Source: Streptomyces sp. S.PB5
GTDB lineage: Bacteria; Actinomycetota; Actinomycetes; Streptomycetales; Streptomycetaceae
Length of the DNA: 64,000 nucleotides
Assembly: GCF_030403745.1 (NCBI RefSeq)
Contig: NZ_JAQMWP010000026.1
Location: forward strand, 1-64,000
Reading direction: 5' to 3'
Shown: positions 8,786-18,438 of the stretch, piece after piece
Position numbering within the stretch: position 1 is the first letter of the stretch
Layout of the letters: each line of letters opens with the position of its first letter
The notes under the pieces: model-generated
Told to the model about the DNA's origin: nothing
The model's input: the letters and a program-made list of their open reading frames with translations, nothing else
Databases searched by the model: none
Translations under genes and position numbers: made by a program

Positions 8786-8880
8786 GTGACTGTCAGGTAC
8801 TTTCGTTGGACGTGATGGCTGACGCGAGCGAACCTGTCAAGTGTTCAATCAATTGCCGCGTCAGGAACGGACGGCCCGCC

Positions 8881-10134
8881 ATGGCCCGCTCAACCGCCAC
8901 ACCCCAGCAGCCCACCACTGCCTCGCGTGCCGACGGCGCCAGGCTGCGCCCCAGCGCCCTGCGGCACGGCATCGGCTTCTCGCTCATCGCCTTCGCCTTC
9001 CTCACCGCGATGGCGTTCTCCACCGTCCCCACGCCGCTGTACCCGCTGTACATGGCAAGGGACGGGTTCTCCACCTTCACCGTCACGATCGTCTTCGCCG
9101 TCTACGCGGTCGGCGTGATGATCAGCCTCGTGCTGGCCGGGCACGTCTCCGACTGGGTCGGCCGCAAGAAGATCCTCCTCCCCGCGATCGGCCTGGAACT
9201 GCTCGCCGCTCTGCTCTTCCTCACCAGCACCTCGCTGCCGGTGCTGCTCCTCGCCAGGCTCATCACCGGCCTCGGGGTCGGCATGGTCACCGCCACCGCC
9301 ACCGCGCACCTGCACGAACTGCACACCGCGCACCGCCCCGGCGCCTCCACCCAGCGCTTCGAGCTGGTGTCGACCGTGGCCAACATCGGCGGCCTCGGCG
9401 TCGGACCGCTCGTCGCCGGCTTCCTCGCCCAGTGGGGCAGCTCGCCGCTGCGCACTCCCTATCTCGTCTTCGCCGCGCTGCTACTCGCGAGCCTCGTCGC
9501 GATCGCCTTCACCCCGGAGACGGTCGAGGAACAGTTCGTCAGGCCCGCCTACCGCCCCCAGCAGATCAAGGCCGACCACGGTGACCGTGCCGGATACCTC
9601 GCCGCCGCGGCCGCCGGCTTCGCCTCCCTGGCAGTCTTCGGTCTCTTCACCTCCGTGGCTCCAGGCTTCGTCGCCGGCGCCCTGCACCACCCCTCCCGGG
9701 CCCTCGCCGGACTGATCGTCTTCGCCGTCTTCGGTGCCGCCGCCGCAGCACAGAGCCTGACCGCGCGGCTGTCCACAGCCGGCAAGCGCCGGCTCGGCCT
9801 CATCGCCCAGGCGGCCGGCGTTCTCACCCTCGTCATCGGCATGCACACCGCCGACCTGGCCGTCTTCCTCACCGGCGGGATCGTCGCCGGTATCGGCGCG
9901 GGCGCACTGTTCAAGGCCGCCGTCGGCACCGTCGCCGCACTGGCCGTTCCGGACAAGCGCAGTGAGGCCCTTGCCGGACTGTTCCTGATCTCCTACCTCG
10001 GCCTGACCCTGCCTGCCGTAGGCATCGGCGTCGCCACCTTGTCGCTGTCCGCCGTCACCGTCATGACCTGGTTCGCCGGGCTGCTGCTCATCCTGCTCGC
10101 GGGCGTCGAGGTCCTGGCCCTACGCCGCTCCTGA
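8881..10134 (+). CDS. MFS transporter
   Basis: The 417-residue integral membrane protein has about twelve hydrophobic segments and the MFS loop 2-3 motif GHVSDWVGRKK, which places it in the proton-coupled drug/metabolite efflux group. The ATG at 8881 starts a typical short cytoplasmic tail; an ATG at 8815 would add 22 unusual residues. It is the first gene of an operon with an LLM oxidoreductase (49 bp downstream) and an FAD oxidoreductase, controlled by the divergent LysR gene. The arrangement suggests export of, or resistance to, a compound that the two enzymes also modify. Confidence 0.9.
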   Translation: MARSTATPQQPTTASRADGARLRPSALRHGIGFSLIAFAFLTAMAFSTVPTPLYPLYMARDGFSTFTVTIVFAVYAVGVMISLVLAGHVSDWVGRKKILLPAIGLELLAALLFLTSTSLPVLLLARLITGLGVGMVTATATAHLHELHTAHRPGASTQRFELVSTVANIGGLGVGPLVAGFLAQWGSSPLRTPYLVFAALLLASLVAIAFTPETVEEQFVRPAYRPQQIKADHGDRAGYLAAAAAGFASLAVFGLFTSVAPGFVAGALHHPSRALAGLIVFAVFGAAAAAQSLTARLSTAGKRRLGLIAQAAGVLTLVIGMHTADLAVFLTGGIVAGIGAGALFKAAVGTVAALAVPDKRSEALAGLFLISYLGLTLPAVGIGVATLSLSAVTVMTWFAGLLLILLAGVEVLALRRS

Positions 10135-10183
10135 GCCCCATCCGACCGCACGCCCTCGCCACGCGCCCCGAAAGGACCTCACC

Positions 10184-11095
10184 GTGAACCCGATCAGCTT
10201 CGGCGTCTTCCTCAGCCCCCACCGGGACAACGGCCTGGTCATCGACAACGCCTTGGCCGCTGAGAGCAACGGGTTCGACTTCGCCGCGATCCAGGACCAC
10301 CCCTACGTCCCGGACCACCTCGACCCCTACGTCCTCATCAGTCACTTGGCGGCCCGGACCGGCACCCTGCGCTTCCTCACCGACGTCGCCAACCTGCCGC
10401 TGCGCCCGGCCCCCCTGCTCGCCAAGACCGCTGCCAGCCTCGACCTGCTCTCCGACGGCCGCTTCGATCTCGGGGTCGGCGGCGGCCGGGCCTGGCCGCA
10501 GATCGCCGGCCTGGGCGGACCTGCCTGGAGCCCCGCGGAGACAGTCAACGCCGTCGACGAGGCGATCACTGTGCTGCGCGCGATGTGGGATCCGCACCGC
10601 ACGGTCACCTTCCGGGGCAAGACCTACCCCCTGGAAGGAGTGGCCGCCGGCCCCGTGCCTGCCCATGCCATCCGGATCTGGCTCGGCGCGTCCGGCCCCC
10701 GGATGCTGAAACTGCTGGGCAGCCGCGCGGACGGCTGGATCGCCCCGCTCGCCACTCTGTTCGAGACCAAACCGGCCGCCCAGGACGCCATCGACGCCGC
10801 CGCCCGTGCCGCCGGCCGCAACCCCAGGGACGTCCGCCGGGTGATCCAGCTGGTCGGTTCCGTCACCGACGCCACGGCCCCGGTCGACCTCCCGCTGTCC
10901 GGACCGAACGGCCGGCCCCTGCACGCCAACGCCGACCAATGGGCCCGTATCGTCGCCCACTTCGTCACCGACCTGCGGTTCGACACCGTCAACCTGGTGC
11001 CCGACGCGGAGACGCCCGAGCAGATCAGCCGCTTCGGCACCGATGTCATCCCAGCCGCGCGGCAGCTAGTGGCCGACCACCGCCGTGCCGCCTGA
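10184..11095 (+). CDS. LLM-class (luciferase-like) oxidoreductase, probably F420-dependent
   Basis: This 303-residue TIM-barrel protein reads as a bacterial-luciferase-like oxidoreductase. Features are the N-terminal SFGVFLSPHRDNGLVIDNALAAE, the substrate/cofactor region SDGRFDLGVGGGRAWPQ, and IRIWLGASGPRMLKLLGSRADGW. Actinobacterial members of this group mostly use F420, but FMN use cannot be excluded. The GTG at 10184 has AAAGGA 9 nt upstream. It lies between the MFS and FAD-oxidoreductase genes of the LysR-controlled operon. Confidence 0.88.
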   Translation: MNPISFGVFLSPHRDNGLVIDNALAAESNGFDFAAIQDHPYVPDHLDPYVLISHLAARTGTLRFLTDVANLPLRPAPLLAKTAASLDLLSDGRFDLGVGGGRAWPQIAGLGGPAWSPAETVNAVDEAITVLRAMWDPHRTVTFRGKTYPLEGVAAGPVPAHAIRIWLGASGPRMLKLLGSRADGWIAPLATLFETKPAAQDAIDAAARAAGRNPRDVRRVIQLVGSVTDATAPVDLPLSGPNGRPLHANADQWARIVAHFVTDLRFDTVNLVPDAETPEQISRFGTDVIPAARQLVADHRRAA

Positions 11096-11122
11096 GCCGC
11101 CCGCACCCCCAGGAGCCCCGCC

Positions 11123-12478
11123 ATGGACATCGGCCTCGACGCTCTCCCAGAGGCCCTCGCCGGCCTCGCCGTGCGCCCCGGCGACCCCGACTACCAGTGG
11201 GTCCGCTCCAGCCGCATGCGCGGCGGACGGCCGGCGCTCGTGCTGCGCGTGCGCAACGCCCACGAGGTCGCCGAGGCCGTCGTCTTCGCCGGAGCCCGGC
11301 CGGTGCCGTTGTCCGTCCGCAGTGGCGGACACGGGTTCAGCGGCCGGTCGACGAACCACGGCGGCATCGTCATCGATCTGTCTGCGATGAACCGCATCGA
11401 GGTCCTCGACGAGGGCTCCCGGCTGGTGCGCATCGAGCCCGGTGCTCGCTGGGGGGAGGTCGCCGCCGCCCTGCACCCCCATGGTTGGGCACTCACCTCT
11501 GGCGACCACAGCGCCGTCGGCGTCGGCGGCCTGGCCACGGCCGGCGGCATCGGCCTGTTGGGGCGGGAACAGGGGCTGACCATCGACAGGATGCGGGCCG
11601 CCGAGATCGTCCTCGCCGACGGACGGCAGCTGCGGGTCAGCGCGCACGAGAACGCGGACCTGTTCTGGGCCGTGCGCGGCGCGGGGTTCGCCTTCGGCGT
11701 CGTCACCGCCTTCGAGTTCGCGGCGGAGCCCGTCGGGCTGCTCGGCCACGCGCACCTGATCCAGGACGCCATCGACACCGCCGCCTTCCTCCGGGCCTGG
11801 GCCGAGGCGGCGCGGTCCGCGCCCCGCGACACCACGGCCTTCCTCACCGTCGGACGCCCGCATGACGGCCGGGTGATCGCCCAGAGCACGATCCTGGTGG
11901 ACTGCGAGGACACCGACCTCATCCGCGCCCGCATACGGCCCTTCCTCGCCGCGGGGCCGCCACTGGTCCAGCACGTGGGGCTGGCCGACTACTCCGACGT
12001 CGTGCCGGAACCCGAAGGCCTCTGCACCGCCGAGGGTGAGCCGGTCAGTCGCAGCGGCCTGCTCGACCGTCTCGGCCCGGCCGCGGCGCGGGCCGCCGCT
12101 GATCTGATCACCGGCGGCGAGAGCCACTTCTTCCAGCTGCGCGCCATGGGCGGCGCCATCGCCGACGTCGACTCGGCCGCCACCGCCTTCGCCCACCGCT
12201 CGGCCGCCTTCCAAGTTGTCGCCATGGGCATCGATCCGGCCCGCCTGGATCGGAGCTGGGAGCCGCTGCGCGCGCACCTGTCAGGCCTGTACGTGAGCTT
12301 CGAGACCGACATTCGTCCCGAGCGGCTCACGGAGGCGTTCCCACCGGACACACTGGCCCGCTTGGTCGAGCTCAAGAAGACGTACGACCCCCACAACGTC
12401 TTCCACGACAACCTCGACCTCACCCGGGCTCCGGCCGGCCGCCGGTCTGAACCGCGGCCGCGGCCGGAGCTTCGGTGA
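11123..12478 (+). CDS. FAD-linked (BBE-type) oxidoreductase
   Basis: The 451-residue protein has an N-terminal FAD-binding-4 domain and a C-terminal berberine-bridge (BBE) tail with the motif YDPHNVFHDN. The His of RSGGHGFSG is the usual 8-alpha FAD attachment site. The second attachment Cys of bicovalent members is not present; the loop reads SGDHSAVGVGG. Flavin linkage is therefore probably single. It follows the LLM gene by 27 bp. Such enzymes oxidise alcohols, sugars or polyketide-like substrates; the substrate here is unknown. Confidence 0.88.
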   Translation: MDIGLDALPEALAGLAVRPGDPDYQWVRSSRMRGGRPALVLRVRNAHEVAEAVVFAGARPVPLSVRSGGHGFSGRSTNHGGIVIDLSAMNRIEVLDEGSRLVRIEPGARWGEVAAALHPHGWALTSGDHSAVGVGGLATAGGIGLLGREQGLTIDRMRAAEIVLADGRQLRVSAHENADLFWAVRGAGFAFGVVTAFEFAAEPVGLLGHAHLIQDAIDTAAFLRAWAEAARSAPRDTTAFLTVGRPHDGRVIAQSTILVDCEDTDLIRARIRPFLAAGPPLVQHVGLADYSDVVPEPEGLCTAEGEPVSRSGLLDRLGPAAARAAADLITGGESHFFQLRAMGGAIADVDSAATAFAHRSAAFQVVAMGIDPARLDRSWEPLRAHLSGLYVSFETDIRPERLTEAFPPDTLARLVELKKTYDPHNVFHDNLDLTRAPAGRRSEPRPRPELR

Positions 12479-12494
12479 GCGGGACCGGTCCCGC
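12479..12494. repeat. 16-bp perfect palindrome right after operon stop
   Basis: GCGGGACCGGTCCCGC begins on the base after the stop codon of the FAD oxidoreductase. It could fold as a small hairpin and end the LysR-controlled operon, but it lacks a loop and a T-tract. Nothing else is seen in 12495-12684. Confidence 0.35.
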
Positions 12495-12684
12495 AGCCGC
12501 CCGCACGGGCCGGTCGGGTGCAGCCGGATGAGCCGCACCCGCCGGGGCGCGGCATGGGGACTGCCCCATATCGCTGCTGGTGCTGGCTCGATGTCGTGCC
12601 GCGGAGCGGACTGAGAGCCTGTCAGCTGAGCCGTCTCACTCCGGACCCGCGGTCCGGGTCCGCCGCCGTCGAGAGGTGTCCGCG

Positions 12685-13470
12685 ATGAGTGCCTCCGCCC
12701 GCCGCCCCCGTGCGGTCCCCCTCTCCCAGGTGTGGTGCGAGTTCTGCCTCACCACCGTCCTGCTCCTCGCGGTGGTCACCCTCGTCCGCTGGCTGCGCGC
12801 CCCGGCCTCACCGCTGTACATCGGTGATCTGCGTATCGCCCTGGCGGTGGCCGGGCCGGCGGCGGGCATGCTGGTCGTCGCTCTGATCCTGTCCCCCTGG
12901 GGGCGCCGCAGCGGGGGCCACATGAACCCCGCGGTGACCGTGGCGGTGTGGCTGATGGACGTCTTCCCTGGTGTCAGCGTGCTCCCTTACGTCGTTGCGC
13001 AGCTGGCCGGATCCGTGCTCGGCGCCTTCCTCGGACGGATCGTGTGGGGCCCCGTCGTGTCCGGCCCAGCGGTGGACTATGCGGCGCTGCAGCCGGCCCC
13101 CGGCTGGTCACCGCCCGCGGTGTTCCTCGCCGAGACCGGTTGCATCCTCGTCCTGACCCTGGCTGTCGGCTTCCTGCTGGCCTACCCGGCCTTCGGCCGC
13201 CTGCTGCCGCAGACGGTCGGCGCGTGCATCGCGCTGACGGTCGTCGTGTTCGGCCCGCTCAGCGGAGGCTCGGCCAACCCCGCCCGCCAATTCGGCCCCG
13301 CCGTGCTCGCCGGGCAGACCACGGACCTGGCCATCTACATGCTCGCCCCGGTCCTGGGCGCGGTCCTCGGCGCATCGGTGCACCATCTGCTCTACCGCCG
13401 TTTCCAGCTACGCGAGCCGCTCACCTACAAGCTCGCCGGCGCTGGGCCGTCCGGTACGGTCGCGCGCTGA
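12685..13470 (+). CDS. Aquaporin (MIP family channel)
   Basis: The 261-residue protein has six transmembrane segments and both MIP signatures: HMNPAVTVAVW (Asn 81) in the first half and GGSANPARQFGP (Asn 198, with the selectivity Arg 201) in the second. It is a water or small neutral solute channel. The ATG at 12685 follows GAGAGG by 8 nt. It stands alone, about 200 bp after the LysR-controlled operon and about 100 bp before a LAL regulator. Confidence 0.92.
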   Translation: MSASARRPRAVPLSQVWCEFCLTTVLLLAVVTLVRWLRAPASPLYIGDLRIALAVAGPAAGMLVVALILSPWGRRSGGHMNPAVTVAVWLMDVFPGVSVLPYVVAQLAGSVLGAFLGRIVWGPVVSGPAVDYAALQPAPGWSPPAVFLAETGCILVLTLAVGFLLAYPAFGRLLPQTVGACIALTVVVFGPLSGGSANPARQFGPAVLAGQTTDLAIYMLAPVLGAVLGASVHHLLYRRFQLREPLTYKLAGAGPSGTVAR

Positions 13471-13575
13471 CGGGCTGTTAGGGCGTACCGCTCTGGTATG
13501 CCTATATGACACGTAAATAGATATAAGGCGGATGTTCACCTTGCTGCTCAGAAACCCCTCGGGCAGACTTCAGCC

Positions 13576-16362
13576 GTGACAGAGCCCGGCGCACGGCCCG
13601 CGACTTTGGTGGGGCGCCTTGCGGAAACGGAATTCCTGCGGCGCTTCTTGGACCAGGCCAGGGTGAACGGCGGCGCGTTGGTCCTGTCCGGCGAGGCGGG
13701 TGTCGGCAAGACCGAGCTGCTGGAGGCGACCGCCGAGGCGGCCCGCATGTCAGGGACGACCGTGCTGCGCGTGACCGGCACCGAGTTCGAGGCAGACGTC
13801 AGTCACGCCGCGCTGCACCAGGCCCTCCTTCCTCTGTCCGGAGACTTCTCCGTACTCGGCGACGAACAGGCCACGGCGCTGCGGGTCGCCCTTGGCTTCG
13901 AGGTCGGCCCCGTGCCGGACCGGTTCCTGCTGTCCAGCGCTGTCACCATGCTGCTGCGCAGGACGGCGGCGGACACGCCCCTGCTCCTGGTCATCGACGA
14001 CGTGCCCTGGCTGGATCGGGCCAGCGCGGCGGTGCTCGGGTTCGCCGCCCGCCGGCTCGTCGGCAGCAGGGCTGGGCTCCTGGCCGCGCTCCGGACCGGT
14101 TCCGCGGGCTACTTCGACATCTCCGGTCTCCCGGAGCTGACGGTGCCGCCCCTGGACGATGAGGCCGCCGCTCACCTGCTGGTCGAACGTTTCCCAGGTC
14201 TGGACGCGCAGACCCGGGCCCGCGTGCTGGCCACCGCCCAAGGAAACCCGCTCGCCCTGCTCGAACTGCCCCCGGCGCTGGAGGAAGCACGGCGCGGACC
14301 GGCCCGGTCCCTGCCACCGGTGCTGCCGCTCGGCCAGCGCCTCCAGCGGCTCTTCGCCGCCCGAGTGGTGGAGCTCCCCGCGCCGACGAGGCGCCTGCTG
14401 CTGACCGCGGCCCTGGAGAGCAGCGGTGAGCTGAGCGTCCTGCAGGCCGCGGCCGACGGCGCCTACCTGCTGGACGATCTCGGGCCCGCCGAGCGCGACC
14501 AGCTCGTACGGATCACCACCAACCGGCACCAGGTCGCGTTCCGGCATCCGCTGATCCGGTCCGCGGTGGTCGCCGAGTCGACGTCCGCCGACCGCCGACG
14601 GGTGCACCGGGCCTTGGCCTCGGCACTCATGGACGACACCGAGCGTCGGGCCTGGCACCTGGGCGAGGCCGCCGTGGAACCGGACGAGGAGGTGGCGGCG
14701 CTGCTCGAAGCCGCCGCGCACCGGGTACTGGCCCGCGGCGACTACCAGGCGGTGGTCACGCTGCTGTGCCGGGCCGCCGACCTCAGCCCCTCGGCCGACG
14801 GGCGGGCCCGTCGGCTGGCCGAGGCCGCCTATGTCGGTGCGGAGGGCATGGCGGAGACGAAGGGCGCCGCCGAACTGCTGGACGGGGTACGGCAGGCGGG
14901 CCGCCAGGTCCATGTCTCGCTGAACTACGTCTCGGCCGCCACCCTGCTGCTGCTCGACACCGACGGACACATCGACACCGCCCACCAGCTGCTGGTCGGG
15001 GCGATCGAGGCGCACCCGAACCCCGCGGACGCGCACGACGCGTCCCTGGTCAACGCGCTGTGGACGCTCGCACTGGTCTGCTTCGTGAGCGGACGGGCCG
15101 AGCTGTGGTCGGCGTTCCGCGCCGCGCTGGCCCGGCTCGCGCCTGAGCCGCCCGCCGTGCTCTCCCTGGTTACCGGCATGTTCGGCGATCCCGTCCGGGA
15201 CGCACCGGCCCTGTTGCCGCGGCTGGACGCCGCACTGGCCACAGTGCACAGCGCGAACGACCCGGCCACCGTGCAGAATTTGGCGGCGGCTGCCTGGTAC
15301 GTGGACCGTCTCGCCGACGTGCGCGAGCCGTTGTGGCGGCTGATCCGCGCCGGGCGGGCGGGCGGTCCCGGCCGCAGGCGGCTGGTCGCCCTCATGGACG
15401 TCTGTGTCGACGACTTCCACCGCGGCGAGTGGGCGGAGGCCGCGGAGTTGGCCGCCGAGGGCCTCGGCCTCTGCGAGGAGCCGGGAGCCAGGTTCTTCGC
15501 CTGGTACTTCCGCTATCACCAGGCTCTCCTCGCGGCCGTTCAGGGCAGGTCCGAGACCAGCCGGGCGCTGGCCGAGCAGATGACCGGCTGGGCCGGTTCC
15601 CGGGGCGTCGGTACGGCCGTGACCTACGCCCGGCACGCCCTGGTCCTGGCCGCCCTGGGCGAGGGCGACTTCGAAGCCGCGTACCATCACGCCACGGCCA
15701 TCAGCCCGGCCGGGACCCTGGCCGCGTACGTCCCGCACAGCCTCTGGGTCGCGCTGGACCTCGTCGAGGCAGCCGTGCGCACCGGCCGTAGCGCCGAGGC
15801 GGAGGAACACGTACGGGTACTGCGCGAGACGGGCATCGCGGACCTCTCCCCCCGGCTGGCGATCCTGGAAGCGGGCTGCACAGCCGTCGTCGCGCCAGAC
15901 GACGCGGCGCCCAAACTGTTCGAGCAGGCGCTGAGCCTGCCCATGGCCGACGCATGGCCGTTCGACACCGCCCGCATCCGGCTGCTGCACGGAGAGCGGC
16001 TGCGCCGCTCGCGGGCGGCGACCGAGGCCCGCACCCAGCTGCGGGCGGCCCTCACCGCCTTCGAGAAGCTGGGCGCCACCCCGTGGGCGGCCCGTGCCGA
16101 GCGGGAGCTGAGAGCCGCGGGACAGGCCACCCGCAGCGCCGGGCACGGCGACGCGGTGACGGCGCTGACCCCGCAGGAACTGGAGATCGCTCGCCTGGCG
16201 GCCTCGGGCATGACGAACAAGGAGATCGCCGAGCGGCTGTACGTCTCGCCACGCACGGTGAGCAGCCACCTCTACCAGATCTTCCCGAAGCTGGGCATCA
16301 CCAAGCGGGCGGCGCTGCGCGACGCCATCGGCACCGATGAGCGCCGCCCCGGGGACTCGTAG
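13576..16362 (+). CDS. LAL-type LuxR transcriptional regulator 1
   Basis: The 928-residue protein has the LAL architecture: an N-terminal AAA/STAND ATPase with Walker A GEAGVGKT (about residues 39-46) and Walker B-like VIDDVPWLD, a long helical (TPR-like) middle, and a C-terminal LuxR helix-turn-helix. The HTH reads LTPQELEIARLAASGMTNKEIAERLYVS. Start GTG 13576. LALs usually activate nearby carbon-use or secondary-metabolism genes after sensing a small molecule. The only downstream same-strand neighbour is a decayed oxalyl-CoA decarboxylase remnant, so its original target may be lost. The 13471-13575 leader is AT-rich and is probably its promoter. Confidence 0.93.
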   Translation: MTEPGARPATLVGRLAETEFLRRFLDQARVNGGALVLSGEAGVGKTELLEATAEAARMSGTTVLRVTGTEFEADVSHAALHQALLPLSGDFSVLGDEQATALRVALGFEVGPVPDRFLLSSAVTMLLRRTAADTPLLLVIDDVPWLDRASAAVLGFAARRLVGSRAGLLAALRTGSAGYFDISGLPELTVPPLDDEAAAHLLVERFPGLDAQTRARVLATAQGNPLALLELPPALEEARRGPARSLPPVLPLGQRLQRLFAARVVELPAPTRRLLLTAALESSGELSVLQAAADGAYLLDDLGPAERDQLVRITTNRHQVAFRHPLIRSAVVAESTSADRRRVHRALASALMDDTERRAWHLGEAAVEPDEEVAALLEAAAHRVLARGDYQAVVTLLCRAADLSPSADGRARRLAEAAYVGAEGMAETKGAAELLDGVRQAGRQVHVSLNYVSAATLLLLDTDGHIDTAHQLLVGAIEAHPNPADAHDASLVNALWTLALVCFVSGRAELWSAFRAALARLAPEPPAVLSLVTGMFGDPVRDAPALLPRLDAALATVHSANDPATVQNLAAAAWYVDRLADVREPLWRLIRAGRAGGPGRRRLVALMDVCVDDFHRGEWAEAAELAAEGLGLCEEPGARFFAWYFRYHQALLAAVQGRSETSRALAEQMTGWAGSRGVGTAVTYARHALVLAALGEGDFEAAYHHATAISPAGTLAAYVPHSLWVALDLVEAAVRTGRSAEAEEHVRVLRETGIADLSPRLAILEAGCTAVVAPDDAAPKLFEQALSLPMADAWPFDTARIRLLHGERLRRSRAATEARTQLRAALTAFEKLGATPWAARAERELRAAGQATRSAGHGDAVTALTPQELEIARLAASGMTNKEIAERLYVSPRTVSSHLYQIFPKLGITKRAALRDAIGTDERRPGDS

Positions 16363-16501
16363 ACCGACCGAAGACGCCGTTCACCAGGCTCCGTTCACCG
16401 CGGCGAGGCGGTCACCATGTTCGGGAGCTGTGTCCCAGTCCGGCACCATATGTCTCTCCCCGGCGAAGTGGCACGCCGAGTCATGGGCGGCCGGACCCGG
16501 G

Positions 16502-16907
16502 AAGAAGCGGAACTCGCTGGGGATCGCGAGTGCCGTTCATCGGCTTCCGGCACGAGAGCAAGGCGGGCCGGGCGGCGGCAGCGGCGGGTTTCCTCACCGA
16601 CCGGCCCGGCGTCTGCCTGACCGTGTCCGTGCCAGGGTTCCCGAACGGGCTGGTCGCCCTGGCGGAGGCGACGACCGACTGTTTCCCGGTGGTGCAGATC
16701 TCCGGCTCCGGCGAGCGGCACATCGTCGGCCTCAAACAGGGCGACTACGAGGACCTGGACCAACTGGCCGCCGCCAAGCCGTTCATGAAGGCCGATTACC
16801 GGGTGGTCCGCGCCGAGGGCATCGGCCAGGGCGTGGCCTCGCCGGGCTACAGCGAGCAGGAGATCGCCGCGATGCACGAGAAGAGGGTCGTCGTCTCACA
16901 CGACTGA
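16502..16907 (+). pseudogene. Oxalyl-CoA decarboxylase fragment fused to CoA-transferase tail
   Basis: The ORF from 16530 has 125 codons. Its first ~100 residues match the N-terminal ThDP domain of oxalyl-CoA decarboxylase: GFRHESKAGRAAAAAGFL, then VPGFPNGLVALAEATTDCFPV and GDYEDLDQLAAAKPFMKADY. The last ~20 residues (GYSEQEIAAMHEKRVVV) instead match the C-terminus of formyl-CoA transferase/CaiB-type proteins. Just upstream, ELAGDREC in another frame continues the oxc N-terminus, so there is also a frameshift. It looks like an internal deletion that joined oxc to frc, the two genes of oxalate catabolism. Whether the small chimera is translated is unknown. Confidence 0.7.
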
Positions 16908-16971
16908 CGTGACTGACGCACCGCCGTCTTCCAGGCGTGCGCGCCGCGCGAAGCTCGTTGGCGGACGCAGC

Positions 16972-17622
16972 TCACCGCCGGCCGGGTCCCGGCGGCAGTC
17001 GCCGGGCCCGGCAGACCTCGCCCCGCAGAGCGGCCAGCCAGCGGTTCACGGTGCGATCCGCGCCCACCGGGTCGGACTCCCGGTACGAGATCGCCGCGGC
17101 ACCCCGGGCCGCCAGCCCCAGGTGCACACGGGTTCCGTCGGGCAGTACGGTCAGCAGCCACTCCTGGTAGACGTCGAGGTCGACGCCGTGTTCGAACCAG
17201 ATCAGACACCTGCCGGGACGGCACGCGACGACCTGGGCCCGCACCGGGACCCGGTCCAGCCGGAAGGCCAGCTCGCTCTCCGTGCGCAGCGCCGCTGCGG
17301 ACGGGACGATGCCGACGTCCCGGGTGGTGAAGTCCCGTGCCCACGCGCAGATCTCCGTCAGGCACACGAACACGGCAGCGGGTGAGGCGGGGATTCTGAC
17401 CTCTCCGTAGGCACAGAGATCCGAAAGGTCCGGAGAGAAGCCGAAGGGCCAGTGCAGCTCACCGGGGCCGTCCGCCTCGCCCGCGTCGCGCACTGCGAAC
17501 ACAGCGGTCCTCTCGTCGAGGTGGGGATCACCTGTCCAAGCCTTCCGGTGCCAGGACGCGGCAGCATCAGTCATTCGACGGGAAACGTCGCAGCTGGCAG
17601 GAGTCGTCGCCGTCGTGGACAT
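16972..17622 (-). CDS. SRPBCC-like hypothetical protein
   Basis: The 216-residue protein has an alternating beta/alpha pattern with GEVRIPASPAAVFVCLTEI and DRVPVRAQVVACRPGRCLIWFEHGVDLDVYQEWLL. This suggests a START/SRPBCC (polyketide-cyclase-like) ligand-binding fold. The first ~50 residues (VSRRMTDAAASWHRKAW and on) are less typical, and an internal ATG could be the true start. It lies head-to-tail after a GNAT gene. Two copies of GACATCACATG overlap or precede the start. No catalytic residues can be assigned. Confidence 0.6.
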   Translation of the reverse strand: MSTTATTPASCDVSRRMTDAAASWHRKAWTGDPHLDERTAVFAVRDAGEADGPGELHWPFGFSPDLSDLCAYGEVRIPASPAAVFVCLTEICAWARDFTTRDVGIVPSAAALRTESELAFRLDRVPVRAQVVACRPGRCLIWFEHGVDLDVYQEWLLTVLPDGTRVHLGLAARGAAAISYRESDPVGADRTVNRWLAALRGEVCRARRLPPGPGRR

Positions 17623-17667
17623 CACATGCTGACCATCTGTGACATCACATGTTTGAGGGTGATGTCA
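17618..17667. promoter_or_regulatory. GACATCACATG repeats at start of SRPBCC gene
   Basis: GACATCACATG occurs at 17618-17628 and again at 17641-17651, 23 bp apart, and an inverted TGATGTCA is at 17660-17667. The spacing of about two helical turns and the position at the start of the 16972-17622 gene suggest a regulator binding region. The same TGACATCA core occurs at 5993, 22261 and 39214. Confidence 0.45.
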
Positions 17668-18438
17668 GGCAGGACCGGAGAAAAGATGGTAGTGGGACAC
17701 GGTCTCAAAGCCGAAGCGCCGGTACAGCGGCTCGCCCATGGCGCTGGCGCCGAGCGCAGCCAGTCGCATGCCCCGCTCCTGCCCGGCCCGCAGCGCGGCC
17801 TGGGTCAGGGCTCCGCCGATGCCACGCCGGCGGTGGCTCGCGGCGACATGGACGATGAAGAGGCCGGCCACTTGGTGCGCCATGATGACCACGGTTGTAC
17901 CGACCACCTGGCCGTCCACGACGGCGGCCAGTCGCACGATGTCGGCGTTGTCCGGGCGGCTCTCCTCGGCCTCGACCACCTGTGCCTCCAGGTCGGGCGA
18001 CACACCCATCGAGGCGCTGTAGGTGCGCACCAGTTCCGTCAGCCGAGCTCCGTGGCCGATCTCCTCGACCTTCACTTCCGGGGACGGCTCCTCGCCGGAG
18101 TCCACCCGGTCGAGCGAGCGCGTCATCAGCGGTACCGGACCGAGCGGTACGGCCCCCAGCCCCGTCAGGGCCTCGGCGGTGCCGGCGGGGCTGTCTGGCC
18201 CGACCCACCACCACCAGGGCACACCTGCGAGCCGTTCCCGCGCGGTCGCCATGGCTTCCTCGGCCCCGTCCAGCGACCGCAGCCGGACCACGCCGTTGAA
18301 CTGAGGCTGGGCCAAACCGCTCCGGAAGACCTCCACGTCTCCCTCGGTCCGGTCCTGAAGGCCCCATCCCACCAAGTACTGACGGAAGTTGGCGGTCACC
18401 CGGGTCAATGAGGCCGCCACGGCCGAGGTGGATTCCAT
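17665..18438 (-). CDS. GNAT-family N-acetyltransferase
   Basis: The 257-residue protein has a divergent N-terminal half and a C-terminal GNAT domain with the acetyl-CoA loop VAASHRRRGIGGALT and the final LYRRFGFETVSHYHLF. The ATG at 18436-18438 has GGAGG 9 nt upstream. It resembles the GNAT genes at 25566 and 41557 in ending with a (L/V)Y-x-x-x-GF motif. The acceptor substrate is unknown. The stop lies about 40 bp before the next gene's start, and they may be co-transcribed. Confidence 0.85.
   Translation of the reverse strand: MESTSAVAASLTRVTANFRQYLVGWGLQDRTEGDVEVFRSGLAQPQFNGVVRLRSLDGAEEAMATARERLAGVPWWWWVGPDSPAGTAEALTGLGAVPLGPVPLMTRSLDRVDSGEEPSPEVKVEEIGHGARLTELVRTYSASMGVSPDLEAQVVEAEESRPDNADIVRLAAVVDGQVVGTTVVIMAHQVAGLFIVHVAASHRRRGIGGALTQAALRAGQERGMRLAALGASAMGEPLYRRFGFETVSHYHLFSGPA

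Noticed and set aside
13750..16269. 839-codon open frame on the minus strand opposite LAL 1
   Set aside because: Antisense of a LAL with Walker and HTH motifs on the plus strand; composition typical of GC-rich shadow frames.
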